Position numbers and translations under genes: made by a program
Source: Luscinia megarhynchos
Lineage: Eukaryota; Chordata; Aves; Passeriformes; Turdidae
Length of the DNA: 64,000 nt
Direction of reading: 5' to 3'
NCBI GenBank assembly: GCA_034336665.1
Contig: CM067592.1
Span: 38,691,889 to 38,755,888, forward strand
The notes under the pieces: generated by a model
Database searches by the model: none
The model's input: the letters and a program-made list of their open reading frames with translations, nothing else
Told to the model about the DNA's origin: nothing
In this document: piece after piece, positions 1-11,574 of the stretch
Position numbering within the stretch: position 1 is the first letter of the stretch
Layout of the letters: each line of letters opens with the position of its first letter

Positions 1-1999
1 CTTAGGATGGAAAACCTTACAGCAATGTTTTCATGCTCCTTTGAGATTCTTTTTTTTGATAGGGTATAAAGAAATTAATACTTTTTCTATCTCCCCTTAT
101 AATTTTTTTCTTTCCTCCAATGTCGTCTATCCATTTTCTGTGGTGAAATGTATGTATAAATATGATTTCTGACTTTAGCACATTCTTCAAAATCAACTAC
201 CAACACAGAATGAAAAGGAGGATAAATTATTAGTTGCATTGGAATTCAGGATGAAAATATCAGAATGAAGAATTCAGAATGAAATAGGACTTTTATTCAA
301 ACAATGCAGTATTTGAAAAACTGATCTAAATTCAATTAGTTATCGTCACTCAGAAGACAGCAAGTGCTGCAGAATCTGTATTGAATGCTTTTCAGTTTAT
401 AACAACTCTACATCTCTGAAACATTGTTGTGGCCTGCAGATATACTTAGGCTGATAAGTGAAAAAGGACAAATCTAGACATGCTTTCAGGGACTTCTCTT
501 TTCAATTACTCTGAGAAAGAGATATCCAAGAAGCCACTCCTTTTTTTCCAGTTTTTTTAATCTATCTTTGCCTTATGATAGGATGCATGTTATATATAAA
601 TATGTAGCACTTAATGTCTCTGAGCAACACAAACTCAAATAAATATTGCAAGTCATGAAGGTAAATTATATCTGTTTAAGAGAATTTGCATATTCTAGTA
701 AGAATCACTTTCTAAACATATGCTTTCTTCAATATGAAGGTGCATACTTGTGACTCTTTATGTTACATACTCTGTCATATCTGCCATTATACTTTTTTGT
801 GATATCTGTTGATGTAGAATCAGGAAAAAATATGTACAGGATTGGGTTCTAATGCACTAAGAGTTAGAAGCAACAAACAAGTCTTTCTCAAATTTTACAA
901 GCAAATTATATCAGTACAGAGTAGGTAATCAGGAAAAAACCTCAACAGAAATCAAGATACTTTAATTTAAATGTTTGGTTCTGTTTTGATTTCTCTTTTA
1001 TTAGTTGGCAATTATCTGAATTTTTTTTCCATAACAGGCCAATATTTATTGTAAGTGACTACCAATTTATATAAACAGGAGTTGTGATGATATGTAAAAG
1101 ACAACAGGAATATAAGCAATTTAGTATTATTAGTTCATTTTCAGTCTCCTGTGAACACTTACAAGAACAAACATTTCTTCCTAGGCCCACCTGTAGACCA
1201 CAATTTTTTATGAATGTTCACTCATCTTAATACTTCTCTATTAATTCTTGTACAGTCATCTAGAAATATGCTTGGCTATGTAACTTGCAAAAGCATCCAA
1301 ACAAAGTAGACAGTTTTACTTAAGAAATATCTTGTTATAAGCAATTTATATTAATAAACAGAACAAAGTGTGATTTGCTACTAAAAAAAAAGATAAAATT
1401 GGAAGAAAGGCTTTATTTTGTAGTTATTTTATTGCTAAACAATATTTTACAGTGGTTCAAAAACAAGATATTTTCAAATAAGTTAATTTTATTTAGCTGT
1501 CATGCTCTTACCAGAGATCTTCTACAAATTATTTTAAAAAATGAACTACTGAACTAGTTGATAGACTTTTGTTTTAGATATACAACATAGCATCTTGTTG
1601 ACAGCTTTTTTTTTTTAAAGAAAACTTTACTTTTGATTCTTGAGGCAGTTCAATGGATAAGTTTATTGTCTATGAGAACTAAAACATTTTGCTTATGTTA
1701 ATTTGGCAAATTTACAAGTATTAGTGGCAACGAGATGTTAGTGCCATGTGCATGTTTGTATGCGCACCTTATTCCATTTTTCAAGAATTTGAACACAGGT
1801 TTTGTATAGCTGACGAGCAAGTTTGTTTGTAAGAATTATGCTTTCTATTGGTAAAAGCGATATTTTTCTCAACTTCAGAATGAGGGTTTTTTATCATTTG
1901 TATTGCAATTGTATCCAGTTACTCAAAACTTTTCTAAGCACAGTCAATAACTTTTCTTCCCTAACAGCAGTAAACAAAGACGGATGCAAGTGAAGAAAA
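1..1999. other. AT-rich stretch without recognisable gene
   Basis: Very AT-rich sequence with short homopolymer runs. The only open frames are short and of random composition. I see no repeat family, RNA gene or splice-site pair worth calling. Confidence 0.6.
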
Positions 2000-2439
2000 G
2001 TTGAACTTTTTGTTTCTTTTATGAAAGGAAAACAATTTTCTTATGTCTGAACTAAAGCTTTATTCTCTGGACTCTAGCACTACAGTGCTGCCTTCTAATT
2101 CCATAGCTGTGAGTGTGGAAAATAATAATACAATCCATTTTACCCCTGTTCTTTCTGATATTATATTTCTGACATTGATTACTGTCATGGTTTTGAGCCC
2201 AGCTGGAGATAAAACACCAGCCAGCTGCCAAATTGTTTCATGCTGCATACTTGAGTCTGTTCTGCTTCCAGTATTTCTGCCCATGTTCAGTTTTATCAAA
2301 ATTCATTCTTCATTGGTGCAAGTGCAACAATCAGCAGGATGTCAGGTTCAGATACCCAGAGCGTTTTTGGTTCAGATTGATGAGCTAAGGTATTCAGTGA
2401 GGTGATACACATGTAGACACCATAGAAGAGATAATACAC
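2000..2439 (-). repeat. Possible 3' spacer of a decayed ERVL provirus
   Basis: This lies immediately downstream, on the minus strand, of a recognisable integrase C-terminal fragment, so it is probably the non-coding part between integrase and the lost 3' LTR. Two overlapping short open frames (2043-2405 plus, 2060-2299 minus) have no recognisable domain and are treated as chance. The assignment rests on position only. Confidence 0.3.
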
Positions 2440-2796
2440 AGTGTCAGATATTAACATAATACAATTTAACTCATTTGCTATTTTTACTCAAAATTTGGGG
2501 CACACACTGGACTTTCCCATTCTTCTGCATTACCCACTAAATCCTCAAGCAAAAGCAATCTCTTTTGCTGAGGCAGACTATTTTCTCAGCATGATTTTAA
2601 CGTGCACTGCGGGAACTTTTTCCCCTCCTACCGTATGTAAAAATTTTGATTGGTCAGAGCCAGCCTCATTGGCAGATTTTTGAGTAACCAGGTGGCATTT
2701 GCTAAATGTATGTCCCAATGTTTGAAAGCCCTACCAAGCATTTTTTCTCTTTAACATCCATTCTTTAATGTGCAGTCTTTAATGTCCATAACACCA
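2440..2796 (-). pseudogene. ERVL integrase C-terminal fragment (broken)
   Basis: Minus-strand translation, with several frame changes and stops, resembles the C-terminal part of avian ERVL integrase: a segment around F-K-H-W-D near 2727, then A-T-W-L, and finally a W-V-M-Q-K-N-G-K-V-Q-C-V-P segment near 2520-2480. A working integrase inserts retroviral DNA into the host genome; this copy cannot be functional. The matching gag piece lies on the other side of the LTR at 2797-4070, also on the minus strand, so both belonged to one provirus that lost most of pol. Similarity was judged from recognised motifs, not by alignment. Confidence 0.6.
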
Positions 2797-2914
2797 TGTG
2801 TTGGTTTCACGTGGTAAGGGGGAGGGGTGGATTCGCCTCCGGGATGGCTCCATGAGGCTGGGGAGTGGGAGGGACTCTCCCGTCTCTGGGAGCTTCCCCT
2901 GTGAGCTGCTGGCA

Positions 2915-2959
2915 CCAATCAGAGAGCTGATTTAGTGATGGACAGCTCGGGAAACCAAT
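2915..2959 (+). promoter_or_regulatory. Paired CCAAT boxes in LTR U3
   Basis: CCAAT occurs at 2915-2919 and 2955-2959, 40 bases apart, just upstream of the CpG-rich block. This is typical of LTR promoters. No clear TATA box follows, so a CpG-type start would be expected. Confidence 0.4.
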
Positions 2960-3952
2960 GAAAAAGTTATTTCGCTTTCACAAATCACAGTGGATCGAGT
3001 TAACTGCTCTCTTTCAGTTTTCCACTCTCCGGAGGTGTGGGGGTCCCTGGCTGGGGGCTCCGGCCCAGGCTCCGGGCTCAGTCTGGGGTCCGGCCCGGCT
3101 CGGGACCCCGGTCCCGGGCACAGCGGGGGGCCTGGCCCGGCACTAACTCTGCGGGGAGCCCCTGGCTTGGGGGGCCCCCGGGCTCCGCATGGCCCCAGCA
3201 CCGGCCGCATGGCCCTGCCGGCTCGCCTTGCCTTTCCACGTGGCAGAGAAGGACTCCAGCTGCCCACATTAGTTTCTTCGCAATCTGGATACAACTGTGA
3301 CTTCTTTATGCCTGGATGGAATCCTGGATCTCCTAAGTTCCCCTGAAGGAGAAGAAATGAAGCATGGAGACTACAGAAGTCAGCGGGATGAAGACAAAGT
3401 TCCTGGTGGAAAGAGATTAAAAAGATTCAAGTAGCTGAAAACCTTTTTTGTGGGCTGTGGGGATTGTGACTTCACTAAAGTTCCTTTAAACTGTGGAAAA
3501 TACATGGGGGGTTGAAATATTTGAGAAAAGGATCCTTTGCCCCGAGGGAATGTGGGTCTCTGCTCTGGAACTGGAATATGAACAGAGACATTTGATAGAG
3601 AAGCCAATGAAGAGAATTCTATGTTTTTTGCAGCCTGCCTTTAGAGGTGGTACCCCATGTGTGCATCGTAACCCATAAGACGGCTCTGGAAGGACTGTGT
3701 AAATGAGAGGAAAATTCATAGTTTTGTGGGTCTCGGGCGGACGCAGACTGTGAAGGGGAAGACACCCCCTAAGCCATAACCAGAAAAGGGACTTTTCTCT
3801 CTGAAGAAAACTGAACTGATTATTTGAGTGTATAACTGACTGAAGTGCTCTCTCTCTCTCTGTATGTTGTTGGTAAGAAATGTGGAATGAAGGGGAGGAG
3901 GGAACAATCTAGGAATTTTATCCAGAATTCTAATTCTTCTTTTTGTATTATT

Positions 3953-3958
3953 AATAAA
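3953..3958 (+). terminator. LTR polyadenylation signal
   Basis: AATAAA in plus orientation, about 115 bases before the 3' end of the LTR and followed by T-rich sequence. This fits the R/U5 boundary region of the element. Confidence 0.5.
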
Positions 3959-4075
3959 TTTCTTCTTGTACCTTTTTAAGTTTTGAGCCTGCCTTATCTC
4001 TACTCCTGGGTCCTGTCTCTAAAAGAAATTAAAGATATTAAGGTTGGCAAACCCAAGTCACATCGTGACACACCA

Positions 4076-4930
4076 CTTATCTTTCTAGAGGCTGATGCAC
4101 AACAGGGAATGTCTGGGTCAAAATTGAATTTCCTTCTCATATTTCACTTCCCTCAATTACGGAATACCTTTCTCTATTGTAGTCCATTTGCCTGAGTTAC
4201 ATGAAATATCATATTTGCAGGAATATCCTTCCCTCACACATGAGGAGAATCTCCTTTAGTGACTAAGGATGTGTGTCATTTTCCCCTTTTTTTTTGGTCA
4301 ATGCCTGGTTCCTTAGCAAGTGATCCCAGTTGCCTGGCTTCCTTACCTTCTAACTCCATATTATTGTCTCCCTTGTCCCAGCACTGGAATAGCCAGGCAG
4401 TAAAATGCTCACATGGATGATGGCTGAAATCTTTTCTTGGTTCCTGTAGCTCACTCAGAGATAGGGATTGAGTTGTGGTTGCCTCTTCTGTCTTCTCCTC
4501 CAGTTCCAGTGAAAACCTTGATGGTGGCCCTGAAAATCACCTTGTGGTGGTTCTGCTCCTGCCTCCTCTTTGCTCTCCCTGTCCTCCTTGACTGTTTTTG
4601 CTAAAGCTCTTTTACAGGTGACTTTCTTCTCCTTTTCTGCTCCTCTGCAGGGCCACTGATGGCAGCCCCTGTGGGTTCCCTTTCCGGGGTTTCGGTGGCA
4701 GTGCCTGTCACTGGCGTTGGAGCAGCCGCAGCATCTGTCATGGTGGTGGCAGCAGCTGCAGGGCCTGTTGTCATCTCATGGTCAGATCCAGAGACCCTCC
4801 TGAGACCATTGAGCACTGTTGGATGTGGCTCAATAGGCCTGGCCAGGCCCCGGCACTTCACAGTAATTTGGGTCCTCTCTTGGATACTAGGGTTATAGCA
4901 CAGTTTTTTAAAAAAATATTTCACCAGTTA
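4076..4930 (-). pseudogene. ERVL gag-derived fragment (broken)
   Basis: The minus strand carries a 107-codon open piece (4601-4924) rich in Ala, Thr and Pro and ending in a basic run. Below it come frame-shifted and stop-containing segments. Near 4260-4170 a segment including G-K-W-T-T-I-E-K-G-I resembles avian ERVL Gag. Gag builds the retroviral particle; this copy has many stops and is dead. The piece ends where the plus-strand LTR is inserted, and on the far side of that LTR the sequence resumes in integrase, not later gag. Almost all of pro-pol is therefore missing. Confidence 0.55.
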
Positions 4931-6740
4931 AAATGTTTCTAGATTCTTTATTTGTTCAAGAGATAATGGACTTGGAACCTCAAGGTATTGTCTCCAAGTT
5001 CTTCAACAAGTTGAATTACTTGTTATAGAATAACTTTCTTGATTTGGTTATGAACATGTAAAAACTTCATTATTTATCATGGGTATTTTTTAGTCTGCTT
5101 AATGATTTTAATGTCAACCACTTATAGTAATATTGTATTTGCTAAAAATGGACAACTAATATCTAACAGAACTATTAAGATAAGAACTTTTTGACAATAA
5201 GCATCATACAGTAGAGATAGTATGATATAGAATAGTGAGAGAAAATGATATAGTATAATTTCTTGCCTGATACTATACATAATGTCTCTGCTGTTTACAT
5301 TTATTGTATGGAAACACAATAGCATACAGAAAGCTTGTTGCCTGTTATCTAATAAGGTGTAATAGTAAAGATGATTTTTAATATTTATTTCTTGCCGGCC
5401 CGTTTTTACTTACAATTATAAGAAACTTTAATCTACAGTAATAGCAACCGTACTTTTATTTCATGCAATTCCATATTAATTGATTGCAAATTCCCAGCTG
5501 GTGAAGCAAACTGAACTGCAACTCCAATAGCTACAGTAATTAATTCATTTTTAATAGTAGAACGAAAGAAAAAAAGACTTCATGGACTAAGTAACTGAAA
5601 TTAGAAATTGATGTATTTTAGAATGCCTGAGACATTCATTAGGTTTCCATGCCAATATACTCAAGTAGCATAAGATTGATTTCTGTATGGGATTGATTCC
5701 TGTGATGTTTTAAACTTTTCCATTCCTTCCTCACTTAGCTCTGAAATACTTCCTGTGGGAGATATCAAAACCTTTAACCCACTTTTGAATATATACCAAA
5801 AATATTCCTTAATTTGTCTCAAGGATTGAAATTAAACTTTGGCAATAACTTTTACAGATTATTCAGCTTCTGACAGGTATCTCTCAAACACCTGGAGGGC
5901 ATTAATTAAGTTCTATTTTCCAGAAAATAATTTCACACAGGAAAAATTATGAAGTTTTGTTATACAATTAGCGATAAATTTTATTACTGCCACATGGGAA
6001 CACTTAATGAACACCAGTTAAATATTGCAGAACTGAAGCACTATTAGTTTTCAGAAAAAAACCTAGAGGTTGGATCAGATAACCTAATATTCACTTAAAG
6101 CCATCCAGTATTTTAGCACTGGAAGCAGGTAGTAATGAGATAACTAAAGATGGGTAACTATAGTCAGACATAGTCCCTTTAATTCAACTACAGTCTGATT
6201 GAATATACAGCATGAACAGGTGTTAGGGCACAACAGGGAACAGCACTAAGACAGTGAAACATGTTCCAGAATAATTTTTTCATGAACCACTACTGATATG
6301 TAGTCTGCATTTAGGATAAAGGTTGCTTTCTGAGACCAGGATTTGTTACCTCAAAAGATTAGTCACCCATGGTAAGCAGTGAGTCATTAAAATACTCTTC
6401 CCAGGGGAAATAGTTTCATGACAATCTTTATTATAATCTTTTCTGAAATTCAGTAAACAGTGTCCATACACTCAAGCTATCTAATTTTCCCTTTGGTGAT
6501 GACTTCAAAATCTGTGTGAAATCCCATAGAGTCATCATGGAATTACTACCTTCAATATCAATGAGTCCAGATGTTAAAGTAGCATGGCCATGTTTAGAGG
6601 CAACATGTCTACATTTCCAAGTGCCACAAACACACCTTAATAACACTTCCCCAAGAAACTTATTGCTTGACCAGACTTTCAGAGAAAAAGTCTTAATAGT
6701 GCATCTAAACCTCTCTGCAGAAATTGAGCCTATTTTCTTC
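4931..6740. other. AT-rich stretch without recognisable gene
   Basis: No repeat family or coding exon recognised. A 106-codon minus frame at 6431-6751 runs into the neighbouring CR1 and shows no domain. A short patch near 6068-6110 faintly resembles a CR1 3' end but is too weak to call. Confidence 0.55.
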
Positions 6741-6743
6741 TGT

Positions 6744-7195
6744 CTGGTCACTGGTTGCCTGTGAGAAATGTCTGACCCCCACCTGTCATCATCTTCCTTT
6801 CAGGAAGTTGCAAAGAGAATAATAAGGTCCCCCTGAGCTTCCTTTTCTCCAGGCTAAACACCCCCAGCTCCCTGGGCTGCTCTTCACAGGACTTGTGCTC
6901 CAGACCCTTCAACAACTCTTTTGCCCTTCTCTGGACATGCTTCAGCATCTGAATGTCCTTCTTGAATTGCAGGACATGAGATTTGAGGAAAAAACTCACC
7001 ACTGCCAAGTACAGAAGGATGATTCCTTCACTGCTGGCCACACTGATATTCCTGATATTCCTGATCCAAGCCAGAATGTCATTTCCCTTTTTGTCCACTT
7101 GAACCATGAACTGCTGGTTCATGTTGAGCTGGCTGTCCACCTGCACTCCCAGGTCTTTTTTCACTAAGCTGTTCTCAGCCTGTAGTCCCAAGAAT
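6744..7195 (-). mobile_element. CR1 LINE fragment, end of reverse transcriptase ORF
   Basis: On the minus strand a 147-codon frame reads through the C-terminal part of CR1 ORF2. It contains K-K-D-L-G-V-Q-V-D, then a segment like K-K-D-I-Q-M-L-K-H-V-Q-R-R-A, then G-L-E-H and L-G-V-F-S-L-E-K-R-K-L-R-G. These blocks are characteristic of avian CR1. The copy is 5'-truncated and also lacks the 3' tail. It remains open for this length but has no start or catalytic core, so it is an inert remnant. Confidence 0.85.
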
Positions 7196-7199
7196 ACTC

Positions 7200-8031
7200 C
7201 TCTCCATACACTCTAAAATAGGTAAGCAAAATATAATTTTTATAATAAACTATTTTTCATAATAGTTTGTGAAAATGCAAACATTAGATTTTGCTTTTGC
7301 TTTGTTTTTTGTTTCCATTTTCATGACCCAGGTATGCTACTGTATGGCATTATTTTTAAGGGATCAGGGAACAATGGAAAAGTTTGAAGCACTTTAAGCA
7401 GAGGATGCTTAGAGAAATTTTCATAGAATATTTAGAAAACTAATGTTTTCCTTAAAAGATTGATTTTATCTCTAAAATATAGGTAGTATGTGTAATAGGG
7501 CAGTCTAAGAAATTAATTTATATGGAGATGGTTTTCCTTGGATATTAAATGACAGGAAATGTAGGAATAGACAAGATAAAGCCTAAAATTTGCAATTTAA
7601 TCCTGTACCATAGTTTGGGCAAGGACAACTAAATGTGTCTGAATCTTCGTAGTATAGAATGACATGTGATACAAAAATAAGAAATATTATAGTTGACAAA
7701 CCTAAAATAATTGTTCCATTCACTTATTTCTGTGCAAAGCAGCTTTGTGCAAGACTTTCTTTCTATTGATGACAGCTTTAAACTAGAATGCCTCATACCA
7801 GGCATGTAATCTAGACACTGAGCAGAAATCAGTCTCAATTTCCTAGCTTTAAAAAACTTTCATAGATGAAAAAATGGCTTTATTAAAAACTGCTATCAAG
7901 AAAAAAAACACATTTGATCATCCACTAAGCCCACATGCTTTGCAGACTTCCCGTATTCAGTAGGTCTTAGTTTTTCTTCCACTGAAGATCTGAAATATTG
8001 TGAGCAAACCTCACAGAAAAGCTTTTTTCCT
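7200..8031. other. AT-rich stretch without recognisable gene
   Basis: Nothing recognisable beyond short chance frames. Confidence 0.55.
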
Positions 8032-8380
8032 TTGTGTCCCCGGAGCTCCTCACCTTCCTCTGACACAAGTGACCTTCTGCAGCCAAGCTGGCCATGCAAA
8101 ATGAGCAGAGGGACAGAGGGCAGCGCTGGGTTTGGCATCAGGAGCTGCTGCCAAGCCACAAAGGAAGGCCCAGCTCCCCATGCCAAGGCCAGGGTTGGTT
8201 CCAGATGGCCCCAGGCATGCAGCTGGAACAGGTGGGAGAAGCAGAACATGGAGAGGCTTTGAGGGCAGGCAGAAAGCTGCAAAGGCAGGCCAGGCACCAC
8301 CACTCTGGGGCTGCACAGGGGCACAGAGGTCTGTCCTGGGGGCAGCTTGGCTGCAAAGTATGGGATATTTCTGACTCATG
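8032..8380. repeat. GC-rich patch, unclassified, probably retroelement-derived
   Basis: About 350 bases clearly richer in G and C than the surroundings, with frames open on both strands (up to 142 codons on the minus strand, extending to 7896). No motif identifies the source. Sharp compositional edges suggest an inserted element, possibly part of an LTR. The frames have biased composition and no domain and are not called as genes. Confidence 0.3.
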
Positions 8381-8673
8381 AAAACAGCCTCACTCAGGCA
8401 GTCTCCTGGGTTAGTACCACATTGCTTAGGCTCAGTAAGAATTCATATTCACCTTCCTGCAATCTAACCCAAAACAAGATCTTCTTTTTGAGGTATTTTT
8501 CTCTGATTTTATTTCCCTCTGGGTGTGGGATTATGCACACCCCAGACTGTGTCATTCCATTCTCACATTTGCGGAAAACCTTGTGTTAACCCCAACTAAC
8601 TATTAATAACAACAGAATTAACCTGAATTGCTTTTGTAACTTTTGCTACATTTCCTCTGACAGATCCAAACAA

Positions 8674-8746
8674 AAAAAAACCCTTTTCATTTCTTCACTC
8701 CAGTGTCTCATATTTCTTTTTTCTATTCATTTTAAAACCCTTTTTT
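8674..8746 (+). repeat. Left arm of a 73-bp inverted repeat
   Basis: This arm is the reverse complement of 10315-10387 at about 71 of 73 positions by hand alignment. The core around CACTCCAGTGTCTCATATTTC-type sequence is complex, not simple repeat, so the match is not due to low complexity. See the right arm. Confidence 0.8.
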
Positions 8747-9029
8747 AAAATCCAGCAAACATGCATTTTTTGGCTTCCTAAATTTATTTTGAAAGCAAAT
8801 TTAAAAAAAAAACCAAATAGTAAACTTCATCATTAATCTATATTTTGAGAGAGTTCCGTATTTAACAGCAAGAGAAGGTCTAAGGAAAATATTAAACTGA
8901 TACCAGATTAAGATGGCTTGACAAGGCCATCTGACAAGGATGAGTGAAAAAAAGTGGAGGCACTTAGTGCCTTCTTTGTCTCATTCTTAAATAATACCAA
9001 TAGATCTTGACCTGCCCATTCCTCTGAGC

Positions 9030-10110
9030 TGGGAGACATCTGGAAGCAGCGACTTTCCATTTGCAGACACTGAAATTTTAAGTTGTATCAGTTCATAAAT
9101 CCACGGTACCTGGTGAGATTCATCCTGGAGTATGAAGGATCTAGTAGATGTTATAGCAGGAACCCCATGGTCATTTATCAAAGGTCTGGGGAATTGGGGG
9201 AGGTCCTTGCTGCATGAAACCTGGCCAGTGTTATTCAATTTACAAGAAAGTCAAGAAGGAAGACTCAGGAAACTATACATCTGTTTGTCTGACCTCAGTA
9301 CCTGGAAAAATGATGGAGGAGTTCATGGTGGAAATTACTGAAAGGCATTTAAAGAGCAATGCAATCTGAAGGCACAAGAAAGGGAAGGACCTGCTTAAAT
9401 ACTTTAATATCCTTCTACAATATGATCTCTCATCTAGTGAGTGAAGGGAGAGCAGACATTGCAGCTTTTCTTGATTTCAATATTGCTTTTGATACTGTCC
9501 CTCATGGTTTCTTTCCGGACAAACTGTTGTGATGATCAGGTTCACAGTGTATTGGATAAACGTCAGAACTCCAGGGGTTTTATTGTGTGGGCTACATCTG
9601 ATGGCAAGTGATCACCAGCAATGTTCTTCATGAATTCACTGTATGACCTGTTCTGGTCAACAAGATTATCAATGATGTGGATGCAGGACTAGGATGAACC
9701 ATTAGAAGGTGTGCTGACAATTCCAAACTGAGAGGTGCTGTTGAAGATGCCTTCTATCTCTTGATTTTGCTGTAGCATTCGGCAATTACCAATGGCATGA
9801 AAATTCATGCCAGATTTTGTCCCTAAGATTGGGAGTAACACCAGGCACAAGTATAAGCAGGGAGAGGAGTGTGTGTAGGGCAGCCCTGGAAGAGGGATCT
9901 GGGGGTGCTGGCTGGCAGCAGCTCAGGGTGATCAGCAGTGTGTGCTGGCAGCCAGGAGGGCAAACCCCATCCCGGGGTGCACCAGACACAGCATCCCCAG
10001 CGGTGATTGGGATCATCCTGCTGGATTCAGCCTGGTGCAGCCTCGCCCTGAGTCCTGTGTGCAGGCTGGGCCCCACGGTCTGACAAGGGTGGGAAGGTCC
10101 TTGGATGGTC
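9030..10110 (+). mobile_element. CR1-like LINE fragment with decayed reverse transcriptase
   Basis: Plus-strand translation in shifting frames shows CR1 reverse transcriptase blocks in order: a Y-x-S-V-C/S-L-T-S-V-P-G-K region near 9275-9310, F-L-D-F-N-I-A-F-D-T-V-P-H near 9457-9500, N-D-V-D-A-G-L near 9670, and a degraded D-L-G-V-L-A segment near 9895. The order and spacing are those of CR1 ORF2. Frameshifts and stops make it inactive. The 3' part from about 9836 is unusually GC-rich. The whole fragment lies between the two arms of the 73-bp inverted repeat. Confidence 0.75.
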
Positions 10111-10314
10111 CCAGGCTGCATATGCAATAAACATAATTGAAAGGATTTTCTTAAAATGAGTAGAAAAAACATTCTGAAAAATTTTACATAAGCTTAAATG
10201 GAATAGAAAAAAAGTGTTAAGATTTTCATAGAAAGTAAGCACATGAAACTCAATCAGAAGAAAGATAGCTTTTTTAGAAGGCCAAACAATTCACCTGAGA
10301 CTTATATATAGCCC

Positions 10315-10387
10315 AAAAAGGGGTTTTAAAATGAATAGAAAAAAGAAATATGAGACACTGGAGTGAAGAAATAAAAAGGGTTTTTTT
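10315..10387 (-). repeat. Right arm of the 73-bp inverted repeat
   Basis: Near-perfect reverse complement of 8674-8746. No clear target-site duplication is visible outside the arms, so a DNA transposon with terminal inverted repeats is possible but not shown. Confidence 0.8.
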
Positions 10388-10394
10388 CTTCCCA

Positions 10395-11570
10395 TGAAAG
10401 GGCTATTATGCTATAGAGAACCAAAACCATAAACAGCGTGTAATATTACCAAACAATTCTCAGAGGTATAACATTTTTTGAGCCATAAGTAGGTATATTA
10501 GTTAAAGTACATATCCTTCAGTCACTGTTTTCCTTGGTGTTGGAATTGTTCCGTATTTTGAAGAATTTAAAAATTGTTTAGATGTAAAAGAAGTCTTATC
10601 TTATTCGAGGAGCATGGAATAATTTATGTCGGTATGGAGCAATTCTGGAATTAATCTAATCCTTAATTCAACCTGGCTATCCCTCCTACTCTCCACCTTA
10701 ATATGTCCTTAAATTTGTTTTCTCACCAAAGAGGATTTCTTCAATGGGAGAAATGTACTATATAATGTCATGGTTTTAACACATATGAAGAATACTCATA
10801 TGACCACGAAAAATCTACTCTGTAGTTTCAAAGTTGTACCTTTCATTCCTGGAATGAACCCCATAAAAGCTTCTCTATTCCCCTTCAAAAGCAGAGCAAA
10901 TCCATCAATAACCTACAGGGATAGGTGCTTGTTTTAAAAACATGGAACTTTAGCTATCTTTTTGTTGGAATATTAAAACATCTGAATACAGTTTTATTTC
11001 TTCCAGTTTAAGATGAGAAGCTCATGGTTATTTATAATGACTTAGGAAAAAAATTGAAAAAGTCCTAAAGCAGAAAATACTACTAAACCTCTGAATTCCC
11101 TTTCTCCTGCTCAAAACAGTACAAGATGAATCTTGTTCGAAAAACTGACTATTTTTTGTTGCCAGTAGATTTTTTTCCCCCAACATGTAAATTTTTTTTT
11201 ACTATGTAGCACCTATGCATGTCCACAGTATTCCAGGAAAAATAGAACAATGACATTAACATACTAGAAACTAATAAAGAAGAAATCAATATATGCTCTA
11301 TCTTGATATTAAAACTATGAAACACTTTGGCTCCATAGGAACATTGAGTTTTTACTTTAGATACATCACACTCTTTTGCACATCACAACTTGCTTCTTTG
11401 AACAAGAACCCTGAAAATAAGACTGGTTTGAAGAGAAAGATTATTTAGAAATAGTGGGATACAGCAGAAGACAAAGAATATGTGTGGAAAGGCAAACAGC
11501 ATGGAAAAAGGCCAGGAGGCAGAGGGAGAATTGCTCTTACTGTGCATAGGATATGAACTGATTCGAGGAA
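10395..11570. other. AT-rich stretch without recognisable gene
   Basis: No repeat or exon recognised. On the minus strand it would be the 3' untranslated or flanking region of the exon chain beginning at 13520. A minus-strand AATAAA-type signal near 10990 could end such a transcript. Confidence 0.4.
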
Positions 11571-11574
11571 AAGA

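Larger units (their letters stand above)
2797..4070 (+). mobile_element. Solo LTR, avian ERVL-like, plus strand
   Basis: A 1,274-bp element beginning TGTGTTGGTTT and ending CGTGACA. It is flanked on both sides by CACCA (2792-2796 and 4071-4075), a 5-bp duplication as expected for ERVL-class integration. It holds two CCAAT boxes (2915-2919, 2955-2959), a strongly GC- and CpG-rich stretch at about 3037-3260 and an AATAAA signal at 3953-3958, all in plus orientation and in the order U3, R, U5. No internal retroviral genes in the same orientation are attached, so it is a solo LTR. Open frames of 60-120 codons on both strands of the GC-rich part are composition artefacts. The intact flank duplication suggests it is younger than the ERVL pieces it interrupts. 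Confidence 0.7.

Noticed and set aside
2932..3346. Five overlapping Pro/Gly/Arg-rich frames on both strands
   Set aside because: Composition effect of the CpG-rich LTR block. No domain, no splice sites.
6068..6110. Faint CR1 3'-end similarity (GGTTGGATCAGATAACC)
   Set aside because: Only about 15 bases match. Too short to distinguish from chance.
7896..8381. Frames of up to 142 codons on both strands
   Set aside because: Open in several frames of a GC-rich patch, with no recognisable domain. Kept only as an unclassified repeat.
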